NCBI GenBank assembly: GCA_002352945.1
Contig: DDHL01000083.1
Coordinates: 33,468 to 38,698 of the forward strand
Direction: 5' to 3'
Source: Campylobacteraceae bacterium UBA1877
Lineage (GTDB): Bacteria > Campylobacterota > Campylobacteria > Campylobacterales > Campylobacteraceae
DNA length: 5,231 nt
Of the stretch, positions 1-5,231 are shown in pieces. How positions within the stretch are numbered: position 1 is the first letter of the stretch; each line of letters begins with the position of its first letter. A program made the position numbers and the translations under genes. The notes below the pieces were generated by a model, which was given only the letters and a program-made list of their open reading frames with translations, was not told the DNA's origin and made no database searches.

Positions 1-648
1 TAACTCACCCAACTTTTTAATTTGATTGCTCAAACCGCTTGTAGAAATAGTTTGACGTCTTGGAGATATACTAAGTCCATCTATATCGGAAAAAATTTTA
101 ACTGCATTTGAAACACTCTTTAAATTATCAAGCGGTTCACCCATGCCCATAAAAACAATATTTACCCTTCTTTGTGCAGGAATTTGAAATCGTCTTTTAA
201 TGGCAACTACTTGAGCGACAATTTCACCTGCACTAAGATTTCTTATAAAACCACCTTTTGCAGTAAAACAGAATGAACATCCAATCTTACATCCAACTTG
301 TGATGATATGCAAACTGTATATCTTGCATGCCTTCTTATCCTCCCATCCTCACTTACTTCCTCTTCTTTCATGGGAAGGAGTACCGATTCAATTGTATGG
401 CCATCTTGCAATTTAAAAAGAAGCTTCACGCTTCCATCTAAGCTCTTTTCTTCCCGTACAATTTCTAACGGATCGATGATGAAATTCTCGGATAGAAATT
501 TTCTTAAATCCTTAGGCAAATTATTCATTTGTTCAAAATCATTTACATAGTGTTGGTAGAGCCAATTATAAACTTGCTTAGTTCTAAATTTTGGCGTTAC
601 AAATTTTGTTAATTCATCTTTTGTCAAATCTAAAATTGTTTTTTTCAT
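1..648 (-). CDS. rlmN: Dual-specificity 23S rRNA/tRNA adenine-C2 methyltransferase RlmN, 3' end cut off by the window
   Basis: This radical-SAM enzyme methylates C2 of A2503 in 23S rRNA and of A37 in some tRNAs, in the cytoplasm. The window holds the first 216 codons, read openly to its left edge; full-length RlmN has about 350-390 residues. Seen directly: the [4Fe-4S]-binding motif CKIGCSFC with C120, C124 and C127, and C113 seven residues before it, matching E. coli Cys118, the cysteine that resolves the methyl-bridged intermediate. The SAM-binding motif GMGEP is at 168-172, and residues 201-205 read ISTSG. The partner cysteine (E. coli Cys355) lies outside the window. The N-terminal part ([13 protein letters not shown], then an [11 protein letters not shown] helix) is the usual RlmN accessory domain. 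The ATG overlaps the stop of the upstream gene as ATGA, with TAAGG (minus strand, + positions 656-660) 7 nt before it, so this start is well supported. It is the last visible gene of the hisF operon. Confidence 0.96.
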   Translation of the reverse strand, partial: MKKTILDLTKDELTKFVTPKFRTKQVYNWLYQHYVNDFEQMNNLPKDLRKFLSENFIIDPLEIVREEKSLDGSVKLLFKLQDGHTIESVLLPMKEEEVSEDGRIRRHARYTVCISSQVGCKIGCSFCFTAKGGFIRNLSAGEIVAQVVAIKRRFQIPAQRRVNIVFMGMGEPLDNLKSVSNAVKIFSDIDGLSISPRRQTISTSGLSNQIKKLGEL

Positions 649-1199
649 ATGAAGGCCTTAAAATGTGAATTTATAGCTTCACTTAAGAGCTCTTTTGCCC
701 TCTTGTGGTTTTTTAAAAAGTCAGAATGGGCTCTATCATTGCAAAAATTTGTGATACAAAAAAGGCCAAAAGCATCAATATTAAGCGCCTTTGCTGCAGA
801 TAAAAATCCATAAAACTCCATATTTTCTATTTCACACCCTTTTTTTGTAAAGAGTTTTGCCATACTCTCATCTGTACAAATGTAGTTGCTAGAATTTGTA
901 CATATAAAAGGGTATGTTTCACGTGAAACATCTTGGGGTATGTTAGATAGTACTTCAAGTGTAATTGGAGTGTATGATTTTGATTGAAGATATCCAATCT
1001 CTATATTTTTTGACTCATTACTGCAATATAAATCAAAAATTTTACCATTTCCGTAACTTCCAGCAGTGCCAATAAAAAGAAGAGACTTGGGCTTTTTAGA
1101 TATAGAAATTCTAACGGTATTGATTGCAGCCTGGGCAATACCTATACCAATTGGCGTAGCAAAAGGAAACTGTTCAATATCGCCAGCACAAACTATCAT
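645..1199 (-). CDS. Compact purine nucleosidase/phosphorylase (PNP_UDP_1 superfamily) protein
   Basis: The 184 residues show the nucleoside phosphorylase/nucleosidase fold: IGIGIAQAA at 17-25 (cf. SGIGKVAAA of E. coli MTA/SAH nucleosidase), [11 protein letters not shown] at 40-50 (glycine-rich phosphate/ribose loop), IENMEFYG at 124-131 with Glu128 as the ribose-binding glutamate, and [14 protein letters not shown] at 148-161 where relatives carry their purine-binding Asn/Asp. The ITN triplet recalls the 6-oxopurine-binding Asn of trimeric PNPs. It is short: E. coli MTAN has 232 residues and its GIG loop lies about 31 residues further in. The start cannot be moved upstream, because an in-frame TAG sits two codons before the ATG. 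Both ends overlap neighbours by ATGA, and no good Shine-Dalgarno precedes it, so translation is probably coupled to hisF. The family is often labelled purine-nucleoside phosphorylase in Campylobacterota. A futalosine- or MTA-cleaving role is possible but unproven. A perfect parS site lies in codons 90-95. Confidence 0.85.
   Translation of the reverse strand: MIVCAGDIEQFPFATPIGIGIAQAAINTVRISISKKPKSLLFIGTAGSYGNGKIFDLYCSNESKNIEIGYLQSKSYTPITLEVLSNIPQDVSRETYPFICTNSSNYICTDESMAKLFTKKGCEIENMEFYGFLSAAKALNIDAFGLFCITNFCNDRAHSDFLKNHKRAKELLSEAINSHFKAFI
915..930. other. parS: Chromosomal parS (ParB/Spo0J binding) site
   Basis: The sequence TGTTTCACGTGAAACA is a perfect 16-bp palindrome and fits the parS consensus TGTTNCACGTGAAACA, established for Bacillus subtilis Spo0J and shared by chromosomal ParB proteins across bacteria. 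It lies inside the minus-strand nucleosidase-like gene, spanning the last base of the Asp90 codon and the codons Val91-Ser-Arg-Glu-Thr95. ParB dimers load on parS as CTP-dependent sliding clamps, and the ParA-ParB-SMC machinery then segregates this part of the chromosome, which is usually near oriC. An exact 16-base match is expected by chance about once in a million windows of this size. I read the window for further CACGTG cores and found none, so this is a single site here. Binding itself is inferred. Confidence 0.9.
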
Positions 1200-1954
1200 A
1201 ATCTAACTGCTATGCCCTCATCGTGTAGATAATGTTTTAAGTCCATAATATTGATCTCTTGGAAATGGAAGATTGATGCAGCTAAAGCAGCATCAGCATG
1301 ATGGGTAAAAGCATCTTTAATGTGCTCCATAGTTCCTGCACCACCACTTGCAATGACTGGAATTTTTAGCATTTGGCTCATCTTTGAGGTTAACTCTAAA
1401 TCATATCCATTTTTTGTTCCATCGCAATCCATAGAGGTAAGCAAAATCTCTCCAGCACCACGTTCTTGAAGCTCCTTTGCCCACTTAAGCGCATCAATTT
1501 TTGTATCAATCCGGCCGCCATTGATATAAACATTCCAGCTATCTCCAGTACGTTTAGCATCGATTGCAACAACTATACATTGAGAGCCAAAACGTTTAGC
1601 AGCTTCATTTATAAATTGGGGGCGATGGATTGCAGCAGAATTGATGCTAACCTTATCGCATCCAACATTAAGCAGAGCATATATGTCATCGAGTTTTCGA
1701 ATTCCTCCACCAACAGTAAGAGGGATAAAAACCTCTTTTGCAACTTTTGCAACAGTATCAACGATAGTGTCACGACCCTCGTGAGAGGCTGTAATATCTA
1801 AAAAAGTAAGCTCATCAGCACCCTCGTTATTGTAGCGTTTTGCAACTTCAACAGGGTCACCAGCATCAATAAGGCCAACAAAGTTTACACCCTTAACAAC
1901 ACGGCCGTTGTCAACATCAAGGCAGGGAATAATACGTTTGGCGAAGGTTTCCAT
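1196..1954 (-). CDS. hisF: Imidazole glycerol phosphate synthase, cyclase subunit HisF
   Basis: HisF uses ammonia from the glutaminase HisH to turn PRFAR into imidazole-glycerol phosphate and AICAR, joining histidine and purine synthesis. At 252 residues it has the family's usual length. The (beta/alpha)8 barrel shows the standard marks: [19 protein letters not shown] from residue 7 with catalytic Asp13 (T. maritima Asp11), phosphate-binding VGGGI at 81-85, VAIDAKR at 129-135 with catalytic Asp132 (T. maritima Asp130), [13 protein letters not shown] from 173, and phosphate-binding SGGAG at 203-207. Nothing essential is missing. It is the first gene leftward from the divergent intergenic region, with AAAGGAGTT upstream. 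Its TGA stop overlaps the next start as ATGA. No other his gene is visible, so hisH must lie elsewhere, in keeping with the scattered his genes of this phylum. Confidence 0.98.
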   Translation of the reverse strand: METFAKRIIPCLDVDNGRVVKGVNFVGLIDAGDPVEVAKRYNNEGADELTFLDITASHEGRDTIVDTVAKVAKEVFIPLTVGGGIRKLDDIYALLNVGCDKVSINSAAIHRPQFINEAAKRFGSQCIVVAIDAKRTGDSWNVYINGGRIDTKIDALKWAKELQERGAGEILLTSMDCDGTKNGYDLELTSKMSQMLKIPVIASGGAGTMEHIKDAFTHHADAALAASIFHFQEINIMDLKHYLHDEGIAVRL

Positions 1955-1961
1955 GGAAATT

Positions 1962-1970
1962 AACTCCTTT
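1962..1970 (-). promoter_or_regulatory. Shine-Dalgarno of hisF
   Basis: Read on the minus strand this is AAAGGAGTT, a strong match to the 16S anti-SD, ending 7 nt before the ATG at 1954. It fixes the hisF start and is the strongest ribosome site of the leftward operon; the two downstream genes lean on ATGA overlaps instead. Confidence 0.85.
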
Positions 1971-1997
1971 TAAATCACATAAGATTAAGTTTAGCCA

Positions 1998-2003
1998 ATT
2001 ATG
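1998..2003 (-). promoter_or_regulatory. Candidate -10 box of the hisF operon promoter
   Basis: The minus strand reads TTTTTTAACCATAATTGG here. CATAAT matches TATAAT at five of six positions and follows a T-rich tract, as is common in promoters of this phylum, where the -35 is weak. No convincing -35 lies 17 bp upstream. A start near 1991 would give a leader of about 37 nt. Sequence resemblance only; other AT-rich hexamers nearby, such as TAATCT, cannot be excluded. Confidence 0.4.
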
Positions 2004-2054
2004 GTTAAAAAAGAGTTGATAAAAAGTTAAAACAGAGATCAAAAAAGCTGTGTG

Positions 2055-2083
2055 TATACATTTAAGAATAATTTAGATATAAT
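2055..2083 (+). promoter_or_regulatory. Housekeeping sigma promoter of ksgA-rnj-kdsD
   Basis: A perfect TATAAT lies at 2078-2083, with TATACA at 2055-2060 (four of six to TTGACA) exactly 17 bp upstream. Between them are two imperfect 11-bp repeats, TTTAAGAATAA (2061-2071) and TTTAGATATAA (2072-2082). Such T-tracts spaced one helical turn apart are typical of Campylobacter/Helicobacter promoters. Transcription should start near 2089-2091, leaving a leader of only about 13-15 nt that begins at the Shine-Dalgarno. The short leader leaves little room for regulation on the mRNA. Confidence 0.75.
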
Positions 2084-2090
2084 AAAGTCT

Positions 2091-2098
2091 TTTAGGAG
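2091..2098 (+). promoter_or_regulatory. Shine-Dalgarno of ksgA
   Basis: TTTAGGAG ends 5 nt before the ATG at 2104. It supports that start, which is also right because the protein then begins with the normal KsgA N-terminus KKYFGQNFL. Confidence 0.8.
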
Positions 2099-2103
2099 CG
2101 GGT

Positions 2104-2961
2104 ATGGAAGTAGTAGCCAAAAAATATTTTGGTCAGAATTTTTTAAAAGATAGTACCGTTCTAGAACAGATCATCCAAGCGATGCCCGAATCAGACCATC
2201 CTGTGGTAGAGATTGGGCCTGGCTTAGGTGATTTGACGCAGTGTCTCCTTCGCAAAAGGCGAGTGGAGGCTTATGAAGTCGATAAAGATTTGTGCGTCTA
2301 TTTAGAGGAAAAATTTGCAGATGCCCTAAAGACAGGGGAGATAAAGCTACACAAAGGTGATGTGTTAGCCTATTGGAATAAGAGCAATACTTTATGTAAG
2401 AAGCCCTATTATTTAGTGGCCAATCTTCCCTACTATATTGCAACTCCAATTGTGCTAAAAGCTCTATATGACCCCAATTGTCGTTATATTGAAGTAATGG
2501 TACAAAAAGAAGTAGCTCAGAAATTTGCCGCAAAGCCTAAAACAAAGGCTTTTAGCTCTTTAGCAATTATTGCTCAAAGTGTGGCAGATGTGAGACTTTT
2601 AATGGATGTGCCGCCAAGTGCATTTGATCCAATGCCAAAGGTTACATCAACTATTGTGTGCATGCAAAAAAGAACCGATTTTATTCATGGGCAGCAACCT
2701 ATTTTTGGTACACAAGAAGAGCTTAAAGGGTTTGAAGAGTATTTAAAAACCGCCTTTTTAGCTCCACGAAAACAGTGGATAAAAAATATGAGTTCAAAAT
2801 ATGATAGATCAGTATTGGAAAAAATGCTTAAAGAAGCAAAGATATCCCCTCAAATAAGACCTCATGAAATCGACACTGCGACCCATCATCACCTCTTTAT
2901 ACAATTATTAAAGGTGAATGATCATGTCAGAAGAGACAAACAACAAACAGCCAAGTGCTGA
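2104..2961 (+). CDS. rsmA: 16S rRNA (adenine1518-N6/adenine1519-N6)-dimethyltransferase
   Basis: RsmA (KsgA) adds four methyl groups from SAM to two adjacent adenosines in the 3'-terminal hairpin of 16S rRNA during late 30S assembly. The 285 residues give the whole family pattern: KKYFGQNFL at 6-14, SAM motif I VEIGPGLGDLT at 35-45, acidic YEVD ending at Asp60 (ribose of SAM), GDVL at 85-88, catalytic NLPY at 107-110, the VPPSAFDPMPKVTS segment from 169, and a C-terminal helical domain with the conserved RPHEID at 252-257. The usual length is about 265-275. The extra 15-residue tail after residue 270 is basic and lies almost wholly in the 38-bp overlap with rnj. It is the first gene of the rightward operon. 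Confidence 0.97.
   Translation: MEVVAKKYFGQNFLKDSTVLEQIIQAMPESDHPVVEIGPGLGDLTQCLLRKRRVEAYEVDKDLCVYLEEKFADALKTGEIKLHKGDVLAYWNKSNTLCKKPYYLVANLPYYIATPIVLKALYDPNCRYIEVMVQKEVAQKFAAKPKTKAFSSLAIIAQSVADVRLLMDVPPSAFDPMPKVTSTIVCMQKRTDFIHGQQPIFGTQEELKGFEEYLKTAFLAPRKQWIKNMSSKYDRSVLEKMLKEAKISPQIRPHEIDTATHHHLFIQLLKVNDHVRRDKQQTAKC
2911..2917 (+). promoter_or_regulatory. Shine-Dalgarno deciding the rnj start
   Basis: AAGGTGA sits inside the ksgA 3' end. It touches the ATG at 2918 but is 6 nt before the ATG at 2924. Normal spacing therefore favours 2924 (protein begins MSEETNN) over 2918 (begins MIMSEE). The choice changes only two residues. Confidence 0.65.
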
Positions 2962-4888
2962 AAAAACTACTACACAAAGACGACAAAGACGTCCAAGAAA
3001 AACACAAAACAATAGTTCAAATGGTGCCAATGAAAAAAGACAAGATGTAGATAAAAGCCAAACAAACGGCCAAAAAACATCAAACTCAAATAATAAGAGG
3101 CGACGTAGAAGCAATGGCTCTGGACCCGTTATAGGAAATGAGCCATGGCAAAAAGAGATTTCTAGAGTCATTGTGGCAAATAAAAAGGGCCATGAAGCGC
3201 GCTTAAGTACTTTTAAATCCAATCGATCAACTGAAAAAGTACGCATTACTCCCCTTGGTGGATTGGGAGAAATTGGCGGAAATATGACAGTGGTTGAAAC
3301 AGATAATTCCGCTTTGATTATCGATGTTGGCATGAGCTTTCCAAGTGAAGACATGCATGGTGTTGATATATTAATTCCAGATTTTGATTATGTACGTAAG
3401 ATAAAAAATAAAATAAAAGGAATTGTTATTACTCATGCTCATGAAGATCATATTGGAGCAGTTCCATATCTTTTTAAAGAGATGCAATTTCCTATTTATG
3501 CTACCCCACTGCCTCTTGGGATGCTCTCAAATAAGTTTGAAGAACACGGCTTAAAACAGTATCGAAAACTATTTAGACCCGTTGAGAAGCGTAAAATTTA
3601 TAAAATTGGCGAATTTGATGTGGAGTGGATGCATATAACCCACTCAATCATTGATGCTTCGGCTTTAGCAATTACTTCTAAAGCAGGAACTATTTTTCAC
3701 ACGGGTGATTTTAAAATTGACCATACTCCAATCGATGGATATCCTTCAGATTTGCATCGCTTTGCATACTATGGAGAAAAGGGCGTTTTGTGTATGCTAA
3801 GTGATTCTACAAACTCCCATAAAGAAGGCTTTACTAGAAGTGAGAGCTCGGTTGGCAAAACCTTTGATGCAATCTTTTCAAAAGCAAAGGGACGGGTGAT
3901 AATGTCAACATTTTCATCTAATATCCACCGTGTCTATCAAGCAATTGAGCATGGTTTGCGCTACAACCGTAAAGTTGCAGTTATTGGGCGCTCGATGGAA
4001 AGAAACCTCGATATGGCTCGCGAGCTTGGTTATGTGGATTTGGATAAAAGTATCTTTATTGATGCTTCAGAGGTGCATAAATACCCAGATAATGAAGTAC
4101 TCATCGTAACCACAGGTAGCCAAGGCGAAACCATGGCCGCACTTTATCGGATGGCAACAGATGAGCACCGTCATATTAAAATTAAACCAACTGATCAAGT
4201 TATCATTTCAGCAAAGGCAATTCCAGGAAATGAGGGAAGCGTTTCTACGGTTTTAAACTTTTTGTTAAAAAGTGGAGCTAGTGTGGCTTATCAAGATTTT
4301 AGTGAAATACATGTAAGCGGACACGCAGCTCAAGAGGAGCAAAAACTGCTTATTCGCCTTGTAAAACCACAATATTTTCTCCCAGTGCATGGAGAGTTAA
4401 ACCATACACTAAAACACCAAGAGACCGCAATCAAATGCGGAGTTGATCCAAAAAATTGCCTTATTATGGAAGATGGAGACCAGATTGAAGTTTGTACGAA
4501 GTATATTAAAAAAGTAAGGTCTATAAAAACAGGCAAAGTATTTATAGACAATCAAATCAATAAGCAAATTTCAGATGATGTCGTAATTGATCGCCAAAAA
4601 CTAGCCGATGCGGGTGTGGTAATGATTGTAGCTCAAATCAATAAAGATGACCAGAGATTGGAGACAAAACCAAAGGTTGTTAGTTACGGGTTAGTGCCAG
4701 ATAAAGAGGATAAAGCATTTTCAAAAGATATGGAGAATGTGTTAGTGCAGTATTTAACTAATGCCAAAAAAGAGGTTTTGCAAAATCAAAGGGCATTGGA
4801 GAACGATTTGAGACAAGTGGTGAGAAAGCATATCTTTAGAACACTTAAAAAGTATCCAACTATCGTACCTACGATATTTATAATGTAA
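2924..4888 (+). CDS. rnj: Ribonuclease J with basic N-terminal extension
   Basis: RNase J is a zinc-dependent 5'-3' exo- and endoribonuclease of the beta-CASP metallo-beta-lactamase family, and is the main mRNA-decay and RNA-processing nuclease in bacteria of this phylum. From the start at 2924 it has 654 residues. Residues 1 to about 104 are low-complexity, rich in Asn, Gln, Lys and Arg, with RRQRRPRK at 19-26 and KRRRR at 58-62. The core begins VRITPLGGLGEIGGNM. Metal ligands: HAHEDH at 171-176 (H171, H173, D175, H176), H240 in ITHS, D262 in HTGDFK, H489 in PVHGE; the beta-CASP SGHA is at 465-468. A C-terminal domain ends in PTIVPTIFIM. B. subtilis RNase J1 has 555 residues and lacks the extension; H. 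pylori RNase J has one. The gene overlaps ksgA by 38 bp and precedes kdsD by 9 bp. Confidence 0.96.
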   Translation: MSEETNNKQPSAEKTTTQRRQRRPRKTQNNSSNGANEKRQDVDKSQTNGQKTSNSNNKRRRRSNGSGPVIGNEPWQKEISRVIVANKKGHEARLSTFKSNRSTEKVRITPLGGLGEIGGNMTVVETDNSALIIDVGMSFPSEDMHGVDILIPDFDYVRKIKNKIKGIVITHAHEDHIGAVPYLFKEMQFPIYATPLPLGMLSNKFEEHGLKQYRKLFRPVEKRKIYKIGEFDVEWMHITHSIIDASALAITSKAGTIFHTGDFKIDHTPIDGYPSDLHRFAYYGEKGVLCMLSDSTNSHKEGFTRSESSVGKTFDAIFSKAKGRVIMSTFSSNIHRVYQAIEHGLRYNRKVAVIGRSMERNLDMARELGYVDLDKSIFIDASEVHKYPDNEVLIVTTGSQGETMAALYRMATDEHRHIKIKPTDQVIISAKAIPGNEGSVSTVLNFLLKSGASVAYQDFSEIHVSGHAAQEEQKLLIRLVKPQYFLPVHGELNHTLKHQETAIKCGVDPKNCLIMEDGDQIEVCTKYIKKVRSIKTGKVFIDNQINKQISDDVVIDRQKLADAGVVMIVAQINKDDQRLETKPKVVSYGLVPDKEDKAFSKDMENVLVQYLTNAKKEVLQNQRALENDLRQVVRKHIFRTLKKYPTIVPTIFIM

Positions 4889-4891
4889 GGA
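4886..4891 (+). promoter_or_regulatory. Shine-Dalgarno of kdsD fused to the rnj stop codon
   Basis: TAAGGA combines the rnj TAA stop with the ribosome site of the next gene, 6 nt before its ATG at 4898. The arrangement implies coupled translation and argues that there is no separate promoter or terminator between the two genes. Confidence 0.75.
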
Positions 4892-4897
4892 AATTTG

Positions 4898-5231
4898 ATG
4901 CAAGATTACAAACAAATTGCCAAAAATGTGTTAGTCCTAGAAGCGAATGAAATATTAACAAGTGCCGAAAAAATAGGCCAAGAAATAGAGTTAGCAGTTG
5001 AGCTTATAGCTAACACAAAAGGCAAACTTATAGTAACAGGGGTTGGAAAAAGTGGCCTAGTTGGAGCAAAGATCGCTGCTACTTTTGCAAGCACAGGAAC
5101 AAGTAGCTTCTTTTTGCATCCAACTGAAGCCATGCATGGTGATTTGGGCATGATTGGAAAAGATGACTCCGTTTTAGCCATTAGTTACAGTGGAGAAAGT
5201 GAGGAGTTAGTAAGAATATTGCCCCATATCC
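4898..5231 (+). CDS. kdsD: Arabinose-5-phosphate isomerase (KdsD/KpsF family), 3' end cut off by the window
   Basis: The enzyme interconverts ribulose-5-phosphate and arabinose-5-phosphate, the first step toward Kdo, an essential sugar of the LPS inner core (and of some capsules). The window holds 111 codons out of about 320: the N-terminal helix and most of the SIS sugar-isomerase domain. Visible marks are VTGVGKSGLVGAKIA at 46-60 with the active-site Lys51, FFLHPTEAMHGDLGM at 71-85, which is highly typical of this family, and ISYSGESEEL at 95-104, the phosphosugar-binding serine loop. The paired CBS domains expected at the C-terminus lie beyond the window, so a SIS-only form cannot be excluded. 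It follows rnj by 9 bp and is surely in the same operon. The name kpsF is equally used in this phylum. Confidence 0.93.
   Translation, partial: MQDYKQIAKNVLVLEANEILTSAEKIGQEIELAVELIANTKGKLIVTGVGKSGLVGAKIAATFASTGTSSFFLHPTEAMHGDLGMIGKDDSVLAISYSGESEELVRILPHI

Larger units (their letters stand above)
1955..2103. other. Divergent intergenic region between hisF and ksgA
   Basis: These 149 bp are the only substantial non-coding DNA in the window and separate the two diverging operons. They are very AT-rich. They hold the hisF ribosome site and a candidate -10 on the minus strand, and a well-formed ksgA promoter and ribosome site on the plus strand. An 8-bp palindrome TGTATACA is at 2053-2060, overlapping the ksgA -35 position. 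I see no terminator, tRNA, riboswitch or histidine-rich leader peptide. Confidence 0.8.

Noticed and set aside
308..550. Plus-strand 80-codon reading frame
   Set aside because: It lies antisense to rlmN, whose radical-SAM motifs are unmistakable, and its Ser/Leu-rich product shows no domain.
1466..1801. Plus-strand 111-codon reading frame
   Set aside because: It is antisense within hisF; no ribosome site or recognisable motif.
1955..2103. Possible his leader/attenuator or riboswitch before hisF
   Set aside because: No histidine-rich peptide, no GC stem followed by a T-run, and the likely leader is only about 37 nt.
2171..2533. Minus-strand 120-codon reading frame
   Set aside because: It is antisense to the SAM-binding half of ksgA; a by-product of codon usage.
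2774..2782. DnaA-box-like AGTGGATAA, considered as part of a nearby oriC
   Set aside because: It differs from TGTGGATAA at one base, stands alone, and codes for the QWIK residues of KsgA; no cluster of boxes or AT-rich unwinding element goes with it.
2908..3354. Minus-strand 148-codon reading frame with hydrophobic stretches
   Set aside because: It is antisense to the Lys/Asn/Arg-rich start of rnj, where AAA, AAC and AGA codons read backward as Phe, Val and Ser; the apparent membrane character is an artefact.
4330..4551. Minus-strand 73-codon reading frame
   Set aside because: It is antisense to the PVHGE region of rnj; no support.
4877..4897. Terminator between rnj and kdsD
   Set aside because: The gap is 9 bp and contains the next ribosome site; the nearby inverted repeat is AT-rich and not followed by a T-run long enough.
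4906..5181. Minus-strand 91-codon reading frame
   Set aside because: It is antisense to the SIS domain of kdsD, which has clear family motifs.

Overview
This window is a housekeeping stretch of an AT-rich genome that looks like a Campylobacterota (epsilonproteobacterial) chromosome, probably a free-living Sulfurimonas/Sulfurovum-like lineage, though I cannot fix the genus. The evidence is the neighbourhood ksgA - RNase J - kdsD/kpsF close to rlmN (from memory, Helicobacter pylori HP1428-HP1431 carries the same four genes), an RNase J with a long basic N-terminal extension, and a promoter of the T-rich, weak -35, TATAAT type.

Layout. Two transcription units diverge from a 149-bp intergenic region (1955-2103). 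Leftward on the minus strand runs hisF (1954-1196), a compact 184-residue purine nucleosidase/phosphorylase-like gene (1199-645) and rlmN (648 to beyond base 1, 3' end cut off). Each junction is a 4-base ATGA stop/start overlap, so these three are almost certainly one translationally coupled operon. Rightward on the plus strand runs ksgA/rsmA (2104-2961), rnj (2924-4888) overlapping it by 38 bp, and kdsD/kpsF (4898 to beyond 5231, 3' end cut off). There is no gene-free stretch over 300 bases.

How the genes fit together. Three of the six products act on rRNA: RlmN methylates 23S rRNA (and tRNA), KsgA dimethylates 16S rRNA, and RNase J is the main mRNA-decay and RNA-processing nuclease of these bacteria. 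HisF makes imidazole-glycerol phosphate for histidine and releases AICAR into purine synthesis. KdsD feeds arabinose-5-phosphate into Kdo/LPS synthesis. The purine nucleosidase-like protein has no assigned function here.

The most striking item is not a gene. Inside the nucleosidase-like gene, at 915-930, is a perfect 16-bp palindrome, TGTTTCACGTGAAACA, which matches the chromosomal parS centromere consensus bound by ParB/Spo0J. It is written through the codons for Val-Ser-Arg-Glu-Thr. This suggests the locus is a chromosome-partition site, probably origin-proximal. I see no CRISPR array, insertion sequence, phage gene, tRNA or rRNA, and no undescribed multi-gene system.
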